Positions 9,104-17,989 are shown, numbered from the stretch's first letter. The stretch: 64,000 nucleotides of DNA from Candidatus Roizmanbacteria bacterium UBA1450 (GCA_002329205.1 DCTC01000001.1:582623-646622), one strand, 5' to 3'. The notes: a model not told the origin generated them from the letters alone. Made by a program: numbers and translations.

Positions 9104-9617
9104 GTTTTTCCTTGGTAGCAAATTTCCTACCCAGCATAAAGAAAAGATCGGAAAGACGATTGAGATACTGAAGTGTAACGGTATCATCTTCGCTTTGTTC
9201 ATCTTTGCTGTCAACAAAAGTGACGACTCTCCTTTCGGCAGAACGGACCATAGCACGGGCTATATGCAGACGGCTTGACGCTTCGCTACCCTGCGGAAGG
9301 ATAAAACGAATAAGTTTCGGTAACGTTTTTTCCAAATAAACAATTTCTTCTTCAATAACGGCAAGATGCTTCTTTACTTTCTCGCGATCCATTTTATAAC
9401 CAGACAGGTACGCCATAATCGTATATAAATTGAGCTGAATGTCTGTAAGCAGCTGTTTTACATCAGGATCTGATATGGCGTCATGTGCCGATCCGATAAA
9501 ACAAGTTGCCTCATCGACCCCGCCATAGGCTTCCACCTGGGTATCATATTTTTTGACACGTTTCCCTCCGAAAAGTGAGGTTTCTCCCTTGTCTCCAGTT
9601 TTTGTAGCGATGCTCAT
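9096..9617 (-). CDS. Cob(I)alamin adenosyltransferase, PduO type
   Basis: A 173-residue protein of the PduO/MMAB-type corrinoid adenosyltransferases, which make adenosylcobalamin from ATP and cob(I)alamin. It starts with TKTGDKGETSLFGGKRVKK, continues with YGGVDEATCFIGSAHD, and has the ATP-binding region RAMVRSAERRVV near the C-terminus, all hallmark segments. The start used is the ATG at 9617; a GTG at 9638 would add seven residues. It supplies the cofactor needed by the class II reductase encoded downstream and so links the cobalamin riboswitch locus with nucleotide reduction. Confidence 0.93.
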   Translation of the reverse strand: MSIATKTGDKGETSLFGGKRVKKYDTQVEAYGGVDEATCFIGSAHDAISDPDVKQLLTDIQLNLYTIMAYLSGYKMDREKVKKHLAVIEEEIVYLEKTLPKLIRFILPQGSEASSRLHIARAMVRSAERRVVTFVDSKDEQSEDDTVTLQYLNRLSDLFFMLGRKFATKEKLT

Positions 9618-9670
9618 ATGTGATTCTAAACTTCCCACTGGCCTAAAAGTCTATTATAATCAATAAATAC

Positions 9671-10843
9671 ATGAAAAAAACAGACATACGCCTTATGGTG
9701 TTTAGTATCATATTCATTTTGGCTGCGATCATCAGTCTTGCAGTTTCTCAATTCACTTCCGAACGAGAGAGATCTTTTACCACCTCCAGTAAAGCTTCAG
9801 AATCAGTTCCTGAATGTAAATGTGACGACCAGGACATCTGCTATCCAGATGGCTGCACACGGAAACCAAAAACTCCGCAAAACACCTATGATGATGATCG
9901 GTATACCTATGTTTGTGAGCAAAATGTACCGAAATGGCCACCAACCGTAGAATACCAGAGGTATTATTGTGCTCAGCATCAACCGGATTGTTGCGCGGAT
10001 ATGGTAGCGCATCAGGACTCGCGGTTTTGCTGTTTTATGGAGCGATGGCATTGTCATCCAAATTACTGCAATCTTCTGACAGGAGATAAACGTGATTGCG
10101 GCAAATACTGGAGTATCCCCAGCGGATGGAGCGAATATGGCTGCGTCATAAAAGATTCAAGTGGAAATAAAGTACCGAAATATGGACTTGCCCCCAACAT
10201 ACCAGGAGGTAATCCGACCGCGACCCCTGTCCCACCGACCGCGACATTTACCCCTCGTCCGCCAACAGCAACGCCGCGACCGCAACAGCCCACCTCGACA
10301 CCGCGTCCGGAGCCGACATCCACATTGCGTCCCAATCAACCGACACCGACCCCAACAACAACCCGCCCGGGACAACCGACTTCTACACCTCGTCCCAATC
10401 AACCAACAAATCCACCCGGAACACAACCTACCAATCCGCCGATCGCCAACAATCCCAATGCCACATGGACCCCAGTGCCCACATGGACTCCGGCTCCGAC
10501 GTGGACAACCACTCCCAACAATCCGAACAATCCGACTCCCACATCAGGGAGTACATTCCTTCCGCCATGGTTCCCAGGAAACTCAGGAAATGAGCCGCAA
10601 CAGGCTGACAATATACAGCCGGCCCCCACTTCCGAACCTATTGAAATCAAATCTCCGAAAGAGCTTGCACGCGAGGTCGTGAATCCTGAGAATATTCAAA
10701 AACTGGATCGAGCAACTGAAAAACCGCTTACCGTGGCAAAAGACAGTTTCGATACCGTCAAAAAGTATGACCGAAAGCTTGAGAGCGCAGTGGAAGGTTG
10801 GATATTCAAAGTCCGTTCTTGGCTGCAACGATTACTTCAATAA
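9671..10843 (+). CDS. Membrane-anchored Cys-rich protein with Pro/Thr stalk
   Basis: A 390-residue surface protein of unknown function. A single N-terminal membrane segment (about residues 8-28) anchors it. Residues 45-155 are rich in cysteine and histidine, with pairs such as CKC, DCC, FCC and CHPNYC, and look like a disulfide-bonded extracellular module. Residues 175-300 are a Pro/Thr stalk of PTATP and STPRP repeats. The last 60 residues are helical and charged, with no sortase motif. A TATAAT 11 bases before the ATG gives a nearly leaderless transcript. Pro/Thr stalks of this type recur in three other genes of the window. Confidence 0.75.
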   Translation: MKKTDIRLMVFSIIFILAAIISLAVSQFTSERERSFTTSSKASESVPECKCDDQDICYPDGCTRKPKTPQNTYDDDRYTYVCEQNVPKWPPTVEYQRYYCAQHQPDCCADMVAHQDSRFCCFMERWHCHPNYCNLLTGDKRDCGKYWSIPSGWSEYGCVIKDSSGNKVPKYGLAPNIPGGNPTATPVPPTATFTPRPPTATPRPQQPTSTPRPEPTSTLRPNQPTPTPTTTRPGQPTSTPRPNQPTNPPGTQPTNPPIANNPNATWTPVPTWTPAPTWTTTPNNPNNPTPTSGSTFLPPWFPGNSGNEPQQADNIQPAPTSEPIEIKSPKELAREVVNPENIQKLDRATEKPLTVAKDSFDTVKKYDRKLESAVEGWIFKVRSWLQRLLQ

Positions 10844-10866
10844 AATTCCCGATCAGTATTCAACTA

Positions 10867-11049
10867 TGAGCGAAGTAGCCAAAATTTGTAAGTGAGTACT
10901 GTCGAGCCGTAGATATTGAGCGAGTTTACTTACGCACAAATTTTCGGTTACGAGCGATACTAATTAATGTATTATGCTCGCTTGATACCTTGTTTTCTTC
11001 GCTACTCTGGGAACCCTCTCCGATAATTATCAGAGAATCCCAAGGTAGC
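10867..11049. other. Structured intergenic region (two long hairpins)
   Basis: The 290 bases between 10844 and 11133 carry no gene but hold two strong stem-loops. In the first, GTAGCCAAAATTTGT (10875-10889) pairs with the arm at 10936-10951 with one bulge and one wobble, and AAGT/ACTT extends it inward. In the second, GCTAC, TGGGA and CTCT (11001-11019) pair with AGAG, TCCCA and GTAGC (11032-11049), separated by small internal loops. The arrangement could be an untranscribed inverted repeat, a 3' end element or a small RNA. No promoter was recognised. Confidence 0.45.
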
Positions 11050-11133
11050 AGAAAAAAGATATCTACACTCGCAAGAATATGATATTAATTTTGATTATTT
11101 CACTCATAACTGGTTAAAGTATTTATTACAAAA

Positions 11134-11163
11134 AAATACCCCGCCTTCTCAAGCGGGGTATTT
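11134..11163. terminator. Bidirectional terminator hairpin
   Basis: AAATACCCCGC and GCGGGGTATTT form an 11-bp stem with an eight-base loop, flanked by A and T runs, between the convergent 9671-10843 gene and nrdJ. It fits an intrinsic terminator for both strands, especially nrdJ. Confidence 0.8.
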
Positions 11164-11201
11164 AACTTTATTAAGCAATCCCTAACCATTACTTAAAAAG
11201 C

Positions 11202-13607
11202 TTAACATTCTGCATATCCGCAGCCGTAGCACTTGGCACAACCTTCTTCCCGTGCCAATAATGCCTGGCCACATTCTTTACAAAGATCAAAATGCTTTTC
11301 TTTCGGTGTGTCGACGGCCGCAACCAATTGCTGACCTTGTTCTGCCAAAAGAGCTGGTTGTTCTACTTCACTGACAAGCTTTACTTCCTTATCATGCAAA
11401 GCGCCATTTTGAGTTTCAGCACGCTGTTTACTCAAGTACTCAAAATGCATTTTCAAAACCTTGGCGACAGCATCCGGCATACTGCGAACCCGTTCCTTAC
11501 CGAACCCCATAGTTCGTCCACCGCCGATACCTTGCAGTTCATTAATAACATTTTTTATGCGTTCTTCTGCCGGCAGATGTGCCGTTGATCTGAAGTACAT
11601 GGAAATCATGCGGCCCAATCCCTCTGCCATGGCAAAAACATCTGTTCCTGCTTTCCCGATGGTCATAAATACTTCATGGGGTTCATTATTCCCATTGGTA
11701 TTAATGGTTATATATGCACGCCCTACCGGAGTATCAATTTTGTAGGTTGAGCCATGGACGACCATTGGTCGGGGCTTTACCGTAGGCAATTGTATTCGAG
11801 GTGCTTCCTGTTTCTCAACCGTCTTTTCCTTGTCTGATTTGCGTTCAAGAACGCCGGCACGCGAGCCTTCCCGCATGTAGGCAATACCTTTGAGTCCCTG
11901 CTCATATGCCAATGTATACAGCTTTTTCACATCTTCTACCGTATGGGTTGTCGGAGCATTAACCGTCTTTGAGATAGAAGCATCGACATATTTCTGGATT
12001 ACCGCCTGGACCATCACATGATCTTCCGGTGACAGATCATTTGCCGAGACGAAATAATCCGGTCTCTTCAATGTACCTGCTTTCATCTCCGATTCATGCT
12101 TGTGATACCATTCATCATATAAATGATGACGTATTGCATGTTCTCCGAGTCGATCGCGCCGGATAAATTCGAATTCATATACCGGCTCAATCCCGGACGT
12201 GGTACTGGCCATGAGAGATGTTGATCCCGTCGGGGCCTGCATAAGAAGCACGGAATTTCTGATACCGTCTTTTTTTATCTTTTTGCGGATTTCTGCCGGC
12301 ATGGTTTTCATAAATCCGCTTTTGATAAATTTTGCTCCATCAAATTTCTTGAAAGAACCTTTCTCTTTTGCGTTGTCAGACGATGCGAGATATGACTCAT
12401 GGGCAATCAATTTATATACTTTGTCAATAAACTTAAGTGATTCTTCAGATCCGTAACGGATGTGAAGCTTAATTAGAGTGTCTCCAAGCCCCATGGTCCC
12501 CAGCCCGATTCTTCGTTCTCCCTCAAGCTGTGTTTTCTTTATCCCTGGAAACACATACGGATCCATATCTACAACATTATCCTGCAATCTTACTGCGATT
12601 CGGACGGTCTTTCTCAGTTCTTCAAAATCAAACGTTCCTGCTTTATCAACATCGTATCCTTTGACAAAAGCTGAAAGATTTATAGAACCCAGATTACAGA
12701 CACCCCATCCCGGAAGACCTTCCTCTCCGCAAGGATTTACACAAATAACTTTATTCCAGTAATAGTTATTATGCATTTTGTTATATCTTTCCATGAAGAC
12801 AACTCCCGGCTCTGCAGACTTCCAGGCGGCTTCCCCGATCAAATCCCAGATCTTGCGTGCTTTAACTACTTTATAGACTTTAATTTTCTTTCCTTTGGCT
12901 TTCCATCCTTCTATATCCCCATCCCATAGTTCATCATATTCAGGATCATTTTTGTCAGGGAAAATAAGAGGCCAATCTTCGTCATTCTTTACCGCTTCCA
13001 TAAACGAGTCAGAAACAGCGACAGAAAGATTTGCTCCATTTATACGGCTGAGATCTTGTTTAACTGTAATAAATTCTTCAATATCCGGATGCCAGTCCCA
13101 AAGCATAAGCATCAGGGCTCCACGACGGGTCCCTCCTTGTTGAATAATGTCTTTGGTTGCGAGTGAAAATATCTCTGCCCAGTTGCAAGGCCCTGAAGAA
13201 AAACCATTTACTTTTTCAACACGGGCACCGCGTGGACGAAGAGTAGACAAATTAATACCGACACCGCCTCCTCGAGCCATAATCTCAATCATTTCTCCTA
13301 ATGTATTGAGAATGCCGCCACGTGAATCTTTGGGCGACGGGATAACAAAACAGTTATAGAACGTTACCGAATAGCCCGTACCTGCTCCAGCAAGAATCCG
13401 TCCACCTGGAACATACTTAAAATCTTCCATTGCATCGTAAAAGGCATCAGCCCATTTTTTGCGCTGGGATGGTTTCTCCTGTTCAGCAACCGCATTGGCT
13501 ATACGGCGCCACATTTCATCAGGTTGAGTCTCTACCGGATTTCCTTTTATATCCTTGAGAGAATATCTATCCAGAAAGACTTTCTCTGCAACACCTGTCA
13601 GTTTCAT
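11202..13607 (-). CDS. nrdJ: Adenosylcobalamin-dependent ribonucleotide reductase (class II)
   Basis: An 801-residue class II reductase that converts ribonucleotides to deoxyribonucleotides using adenosylcobalamin to make a thiyl radical. Visible hallmarks are FYNCFVIPSP with one redox cysteine, MARGGGVGINLSTLRPRGA, the catalytic-loop VNPCGEEGLPGWGVCNLGS, and LLMQAPTGSTSLMAST near the C-terminal barrel strands. There is no N-terminal ATP cone. A C-terminal zinc-ribbon tail (CKEC and CAKCYGCGYAEC) resembles the thioredoxin-accepting tail of B12-type enzymes. It follows nrdR by 36 bases on the same strand. The locus also encodes thioredoxin and the adenosyltransferase, so its electron and cofactor supply are all nearby. 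Confidence 0.96.
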   Translation of the reverse strand: MKLTGVAEKVFLDRYSLKDIKGNPVETQPDEMWRRIANAVAEQEKPSQRKKWADAFYDAMEDFKYVPGGRILAGAGTGYSVTFYNCFVIPSPKDSRGGILNTLGEMIEIMARGGGVGINLSTLRPRGARVEKVNGFSSGPCNWAEIFSLATKDIIQQGGTRRGALMLMLWDWHPDIEEFITVKQDLSRINGANLSVAVSDSFMEAVKNDEDWPLIFPDKNDPEYDELWDGDIEGWKAKGKKIKVYKVVKARKIWDLIGEAAWKSAEPGVVFMERYNKMHNNYYWNKVICVNPCGEEGLPGWGVCNLGSINLSAFVKGYDVDKAGTFDFEELRKTVRIAVRLQDNVVDMDPYVFPGIKKTQLEGERRIGLGTMGLGDTLIKLHIRYGSEESLKFIDKVYKLIAHESYLASSDNAKEKGSFKKFDGAKFIKSGFMKTMPAEIRKKIKKDGIRNSVLLMQAPTGSTSLMASTTSGIEPVYEFEFIRRDRLGEHAIRHHLYDEWYHKHESEMKAGTLKRPDYFVSANDLSPEDHVMVQAVIQKYVDASISKTVNAPTTHTVEDVKKLYTLAYEQGLKGIAYMREGSRAGVLERKSDKEKTVEKQEAPRIQLPTVKPRPMVVHGSTYKIDTPVGRAYITINTNGNNEPHEVFMTIGKAGTDVFAMAEGLGRMISMYFRSTAHLPAEERIKNVINELQGIGGGRTMGFGKERVRSMPDAVAKVLKMHFEYLSKQRAETQNGALHDKEVKLVSEVEQPALLAEQGQQLVAAVDTPKEKHFDLCKECGQALLAREEGCAKCYGCGYAEC

Positions 13608-13643
13608 AATAGGTATATCGAATTTATAATAATTGGATTTCGT

Positions 13644-14090
13644 TTACGACAGTTTCCGAAGCTCTAATTCAAACTCTTCAACATCTACAAATCGTCTGAA
13701 TACTGAGGCAAATCTAATATAGGCTACCTTATCAATATTTTTCAATTGAAAGGCGACCATGCTGCCTATCTCACTACTGCTGACCTCAGTTTTCCCTTGC
13801 TGTGTAATGTCCTGCTCTATCTGATTTACAATATCTTCTACCTGGTCTGCTGTCACAGTAGTTTTTCCTACCGCCTTAAATATCCCTCCCAACAGTTTTT
13901 TCCTATCGAATCGTTCTCTTCGATTGTCTCTTTTTATTACCAGAATAGGTAATTCCTCAATACGCTCATATGTTGTAAATCTCTTTTTACAGTTCGGGCA
14001 GGATCTTCTTCGTCTGATCGCCGTCTTGTTATCAGATACGCGTGTTTCAATAACCTCCGTATTCGTGTGCTGGCAAAATAAACACTTCAT
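13644..14090 (-). CDS. nrdR: Transcriptional repressor NrdR
   Basis: A 148-residue NrdR, the ATP/dATP-sensing repressor of ribonucleotide reductase genes. The N-terminal zinc ribbon has CLFC and CPNC with the RRRRSCPNCKKRFTTYER motif, and an ATP-cone domain starts near VIKRDNRRERFDRKKL. It lies directly upstream of nrdJ in the same direction, so the pair is probably one operon under its own control through candidate NrdR boxes at 14138-14185. Confidence 0.96.
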   Translation of the reverse strand: MKCLFCQHTNTEVIETRVSDNKTAIRRRRSCPNCKKRFTTYERIEELPILVIKRDNRRERFDRKKLLGGIFKAVGKTTVTADQVEDIVNQIEQDITQQGKTEVSSSEIGSMVAFQLKNIDKVAYIRFASVFRRFVDVEEFELELRKLS

Positions 14091-14137
14091 AACTGCTTGT
14101 TTTTATTATTCCTACTTGTATTATGCACCCGGAATAT

Positions 14138-14185
14138 TCTTTATATCTTGGGTGCATTACAAATGTATACCACTATACGTAGTAT
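14138..14185 (-). promoter_or_regulatory. Candidate NrdR box pair
   Basis: A good match to the NrdR-box palindrome, CCACTATACGTAGTAT at 14170-14185, and a weaker one, TCTTTATATCTTGGGT at 14138-14153, have centres 32 bases apart, the usual three-turn spacing. They lie 48-95 bases upstream of nrdR. The weaker box overlaps an inverted repeat TGCACCC/GGGTGCA (14124-14130 and 14150-14156). Confidence 0.5.
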
Positions 14186-14414
14186 TTCAAGCAGATTTAG
14201 TGTATCAAAAGACATCATGTAGTTTTGTGGTAATTAGTCAAGAAACCTGTAATAATTTATTTCCCTTTTTGTGTATTTATTGAACAATATGAGTATATTA
14301 GAACTCTCTAGTTGGATATGACATCAATAAAAAAACCCTCTATCTAAATCTGTTGATGAAAAAATATGCTCAATATAGTGAATACGCCTTTTATCTATTT
14401 CTTACACCATAAAT

Positions 14415-14522
14415 ATGTATCTCATTCAAAACCAGCAGGAGGATGGTTATTACATATGGATTGATGTAAGGCTTTTAAAAATGGCTGACCATTTAGCAAA
14501 TTTTCTCATCAGACTTTCTTGA
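14415..14522 (+). CDS. Possible 35-residue ORF (weak)
   Basis: The 530 bases between nrdR and the PIN gene are AT-rich. Apart from the NrdR boxes, the only thing seen is a short ORF from ATG 14415 to TGA 14520-14522 encoding a peptide that starts MYLIQNQQEDGYYIW. There is no convincing ribosome-binding site. It may be noise or a gene remnant. Confidence 0.15.
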   Translation: MYLIQNQQEDGYYIWIDVRLLKMADHLANFLIRLS

Positions 14523-14621
14523 AGCCACCATTGCAACATTTTATTATCTTATTAATTACAGCACTTATGAATGAAAAAGGGAAATCGTCAGTTTCTATCT
14601 CACTCCTGCTATAATACTTAT

Positions 14622-15242
14622 ATGAATCGCTATATTATTGATACCAATTTACTGTTTAACATGGAGGCCAAGATGGGTTTGGGAGACACGACGGCTGCTA
14701 TTGTCAAAAATCTTGTTGGGGCAATAGAGAAAGCTCCCTCTCAAGAGCTCGAAATCCTCGTGCCTCCTACAATAGTCCAAGAAATCACGTCCTTTTTTGA
14801 CAATCCGGAAGACGACTTGCTAAAACTTCTCTTGGGCTCTCTTACAGTCAAATCTCCCGTCACGTCAGAACAATCTATTTCAGCAGTTATTTTTGAACAT
14901 CTAATAGAAGATTATCGTACACGGGCTTACCGAGCCATGAAAGTTGCCGAAGAGGAATTGACCGCCACGGCACAGAAGTTTATGGGAAAAGAGGTTTTGC
15001 CACAAAAAGAATTTCAAATGGCATGCGGGAAGATTATTACCAAGCTTCGCGAAAGATATCGTAATGCCACGCGCACCGGGACCATAGACAGTAAAGCAGA
15101 TTTTGAACTCATTATGCTCGCTAAAGAACAGGATGGATATCTGGTCACTACAGATGAGGGCGTTACATACTGGGCTCGTTTGATGGGTGTGAAGGAGATG
15201 TCTTCTTCTGTCTTTGGAAAAAAGATGCAAGGGTATCTTTGA
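14622..15242 (+). CDS. PIN-domain protein, RNA ligase partner family
   Basis: A 206-residue PIN-fold protein of the RNA-ligase-partner group (MJ0950-like). It begins MNRYIIDTNLLFNMEAKMG, with the first PIN Asp in IDTNLL, and ends with the strand motif SKADFELIMLAKEQDGYLVTTDEG, which carries the later acidic residues. The family name comes from its usual neighbour, an RNA ligase, which is absent from this window, so a role in RNA processing is only inferred. An extended -10 TGCTATAAT lies six bases before the ATG, so the transcript is probably leaderless; an upstream in-frame start at 14571 is therefore unlikely. Its last 80 bases overlap the convergent gene at 15163. Confidence 0.8.
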   Translation: MNRYIIDTNLLFNMEAKMGLGDTTAAIVKNLVGAIEKAPSQELEILVPPTIVQEITSFFDNPEDDLLKLLLGSLTVKSPVTSEQSISAVIFEHLIEDYRTRAYRAMKVAEEELTATAQKFMGKEVLPQKEFQMACGKIITKLRERYRNATRTGTIDSKADFELIMLAKEQDGYLVTTDEGVTYWARLMGVKEMSSSVFGKKMQGYL

Positions 15243-15846
15243 CTTCATTAATTTTGTGTTCTTCTTTTGGCTTCATAGTAATCTTTGCAGGTACATTCTC
15301 ACTCTCATCATCATCGGGTATCAGATATGAAAGAAGATTGATGAGGCGGTCGGTTAAACCTAATTGAGGTCTTTCCTGATACACGATATGCTCCGCAAGA
15401 ATTTTCATAACATCTTTTTTTATTCGCTCTTTCGGAATGACCAAATAGGCATGCATATAATACGGGGCTTGAGTAACCACCGTTAGGATTGTGAAGTTAA
15501 ATCTCTCAGTGAAATAAAAATGAGAAAGAACATCCCACCGCAAAGTTATCCCTGCCGTTTCTATACCGAATTTGGTAATACGATTCTCAACTTGCGGAGG
15601 TGGAGTGATAGTTAGAATATAAAATAAAAAAAGGATTGACCAAATCGGAATAATTAAAATCCTATCACCCAAGAAAAAAATTATTGCCGTCAATAAGAGC
15701 GCCACAGCAATGTAAAAACGGAGGACATTCCGGCTTCTTTTTTTATAGGCACGCAAGGGGGCTTTCCAGCTATACAAAACTTGCGGATTCAATGAAGGCG
15801 GAAGCGGAGTTGCTTTTTGAAATAATACTTCTTCCTGTTGTGGCAT
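15163..15846 (-). CDS. Hypothetical membrane protein
   Basis: A 227-residue protein of unknown function. A Pro-rich head of about 30 residues precedes a membrane hairpin (two helices around residues 43-82). A compact soluble domain follows, with beta-rich stretches such as ITLRWDVLSHFYFTERFN, which recalls small PH-like membrane-associated domains. The C-terminal 50 residues are charged. The 3' end overlaps the PIN gene by 80 bases in antisense, so one or both ends could be subject to transcript interference. A plain membrane-anchored housekeeping role is possible. Confidence 0.65.
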   Translation of the reverse strand: MPQQEEVLFQKATPLPPSLNPQVLYSWKAPLRAYKKRSRNVLRFYIAVALLLTAIIFFLGDRILIIPIWSILFLFYILTITPPPQVENRITKFGIETAGITLRWDVLSHFYFTERFNFTILTVVTQAPYYMHAYLVIPKERIKKDVMKILAEHIVYQERPQLGLTDRLINLLSYLIPDDDESENVPAKITMKPKEEHKINEVKDTLASFFQRQKKTSPSHPSNEPSM

Positions 15847-15883
15847 AGTATCATTGTTCTATGTTTCCGTATGAATGTCAAGC

Positions 15884-15928
15884 TGTAGTCCGTTGCACAA
15901 AAAAACCGTTCCTATTTGCCGGACTACA
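15884..15928. repeat. Inverted repeat upstream of marR-like gene
   Basis: TGTAGTCCG (15884-15892) and CGGACTACA (15920-15928) form a perfect 9-bp inverted repeat with a 27-base loop between the divergent genes at 15163 and 16052. Function unknown. Confidence 0.5.
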
Positions 15929-15996
15929 ACTTATATTCAGACACTTCTACAATTACATAACTTTGTTAACATCCCGTAAGAAATGAGCTCAAAACC

Positions 15997-16025
15997 TTGC
16001 TCTTTACACGAGCAGAAATTATAAT
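15997..16025 (+). promoter_or_regulatory. Promoter with possible MarR operator
   Basis: TTGCTC (15997-16002) and TATAAT (16020-16025) are 17 bases apart. The inverted repeat TGCTC/GAGCA (15998-16014) overlaps the -35 and spacer, a position fit for autoregulation by the MarR-type protein encoded next. Confidence 0.5.
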
Positions 16026-16051
16026 AGGGTTGTCTTTCATTTTATTTTATT

Positions 16052-16537
16052 ATGTTAAAAAACGCATTACAAAAACTAGTTGGAAATAAAACTGATTTTG
16101 AGACATATACACTCTTGCGGCTGCAGGCGAAGACATATCGCTTGGTCAAAAACTATGTTTCACCCATACTTCAGAAACATAAACTTTCCACACTGGACTG
16201 GAGCCTTCTCGGACTACTGAAAGAATATCCGAATGGCTGTAGATTTATCGAGATATCGCAGCAAATGGGCGTAGAACCGCCGTTCGTCACAGAACTTGTA
16301 TCCTCCATAAAAAAAGAAAAGCTTATTAAAACAGAGAACGATCCGGAAGACAGGCGGGCAAAAATTCTCGTCCTTACAAAAAAAGGTCAGGATCTAATTG
16401 ACAATCTGGAAACGCAAGTTGAAGAACGCTTATTAAAACTGCTTGAGGATGCACCTTCATCAGATTTTACCGGATATATAAATACCATGCAGTACCTCTC
16501 GAAGCGAATAGAAGAAATCCAGTCACAGTCTTCTTAA
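16052..16537 (+). CDS. MarR family transcriptional regulator
   Basis: A 161-residue winged-helix regulator of the MarR family. The helix-turn-helix spans LLKEYPNGCRFIEISQQMG to SIKKEKLI, and the wing carries NDPEDRRAKILVLTKKG, the typical D-x-R-[AS] wing motif. N- and C-terminal helices would form the dimer interface. It has its own promoter with an inverted repeat over the -35. Neither neighbour points to a ligand. The convergent gene downstream is the signal peptidase fusion. Confidence 0.9.
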   Translation: MLKNALQKLVGNKTDFETYTLLRLQAKTYRLVKNYVSPILQKHKLSTLDWSLLGLLKEYPNGCRFIEISQQMGVEPPFVTELVSSIKKEKLIKTENDPEDRRAKILVLTKKGQDLIDNLETQVEERLLKLLEDAPSSDFTGYINTMQYLSKRIEEIQSQSS

Positions 16538-16577
16538 TCAGCAAATAAGTCACTTAATGAATAATCGAAACATAAGG

Positions 16578-17942
16578 TTAATTAGCATTATTGAGCTGGT
16601 CAGCGAGTCTATCCTGTTCTTCGGCAAGAGAAGAATCTTCCCGAGTCCATGCTTTTTCCTCTTCGGTCAGCCATTGATTTGATTCCATTCTGTTTATAAT
16701 TTGCTTAAAACGCGAAATACGGAGTGTTATTATCTCGTTGATCCGGTCAACAGCAGTTCTATTTTTAGAATAATATTCTTCATAATCTTTTAGTTTTGCC
16801 CATCCTGACTGAACACGCTCCAGTCGTGAAAGACCGTCTTTCCAACTGACAATTTCTCCCTGAGAATAATCCGGCGGGATATATCCAGCCAGATGCTGCA
16901 CCACAACCTGCACCGGACAGTTATTTTGTTCTCCCACAAACGTCGAGACACCGATTTCATCATAATCTTTATTCAAAAGAAACTCCGACGCTCCCGGCTG
17001 TTCCATAAATGCATCATACAACTCCTCCGCATCATAATAGCCGATCATCGGAAACTCACCATATACGATATTAAAATAATTAGCGTCAGCCATGGCATCT
17101 TTCATAGAGTATCCGCTTTGAGGGGCTTCTGAATCAAACTCGTTGTATCGGAGCATCACTTCTGCACGAAGTTTGGCCGAATATTCAAGTTTCGGCTGAT
17201 AATGAAGCGGCTTCAATCCGTTTTCGCTTCTTTTTTTATTGAGCAGAGATACAAATGCATCAACATCAAAGAGTGATTCATTTTCCGTATCAAAATCATG
17301 TGAGGCGTCTCTCCATCTGTTGGCGAACTGATCTTCCTGTTTCTCAAACGGGATATAAAACTGTACATCCCGAATTGAGATTAAACCGATTTGTCGGGAA
17401 TCCATACTTACTTTCCGATTATCACCAAGGACAAATAATTTTCCTTCCGGGACTGATACAACTTCACAATCCTGAACTTCTTTTCCACCGAAGGTTGATC
17501 GCGGTTTATAGATATATGGTTCGGCGAGTTTCGCTCCGTTTACATATACGAACCCATCACGTATTTGTATAGTATCACCCGCAATACCGACAACCCGTTT
17601 GACAAAACCGCTTGAATCTTTGTGCTGTTTTGCCAGCTCTTGATGAGTTTCCTGATTTTCAAAAACGACAATATCACCTCGCTGGATCTTCTGAGGAATA
17701 AACTTCTGAACCCGTTCATCATAATAATAGCGCTGAAAAGGGACATAGCCTTCCTCAGGAAGAGTCGGAAGCATAGATGCTCCCGATACAGGAACCTGTA
17801 CCGTCAGTATCCCAATCATCTGCAGGATGAACCATCCGGCAAAAATAAATGCCGCAAAAAGTACTAGCTGCACCAGCATTCCCAGGAGCTTGAGCGGCCA
17901 GATGACCAGATTGTAAAAAAATGAGTTATCTGCTTTATTCAT
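16578..17942 (-). CDS. Signal peptidase I fused to a CAP-like domain
   Basis: A 454-residue membrane protein with two joined parts. Residues 1-205 are a signal peptidase I: a membrane segment at about 17-45, the catalytic Ser56 in VSGASMLPTL, the general-base Lys115 in GFVKRVVG, and a GDNRKVSMDSRQ-G box at the end. It removes signal peptides outside the membrane. Residues 227 to about 355 resemble a CAP/SCP-like domain: LLNKKRSENGLKPLHY, then LRAEVML, and a final strand VQVVVQHLAG. The last 90 residues are helical. A CAP domain on a signal peptidase is not a layout I know. The N-terminal call is firm, the CAP call moderate. Confidence 0.85.
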   Translation of the reverse strand: MNKADNSFFYNLVIWPLKLLGMLVQLVLFAAFIFAGWFILQMIGILTVQVPVSGASMLPTLPEEGYVPFQRYYYDERVQKFIPQKIQRGDIVVFENQETHQELAKQHKDSSGFVKRVVGIAGDTIQIRDGFVYVNGAKLAEPYIYKPRSTFGGKEVQDCEVVSVPEGKLFVLGDNRKVSMDSRQIGLISIRDVQFYIPFEKQEDQFANRWRDASHDFDTENESLFDVDAFVSLLNKKRSENGLKPLHYQPKLEYSAKLRAEVMLRYNEFDSEAPQSGYSMKDAMADANYFNIVYGEFPMIGYYDAEELYDAFMEQPGASEFLLNKDYDEIGVSTFVGEQNNCPVQVVVQHLAGYIPPDYSQGEIVSWKDGLSRLERVQSGWAKLKDYEEYYSKNRTAVDRINEIITLRISRFKQIINRMESNQWLTEEEKAWTREDSSLAEEQDRLADQLNNAN

Positions 17943-17989
17943 GCTAGAATTAATTATTATTTGTTTGTTGATAGTTCTATTTTACCTCA

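Noticed and set aside
10063..10682. Long open frames on both strands over the 9671-10843 gene
   Set aside because: They result from the Pro/Thr-rich repeat composition of the real gene; they have no start signals and encode Arg- or Gly-rich low-complexity chains.
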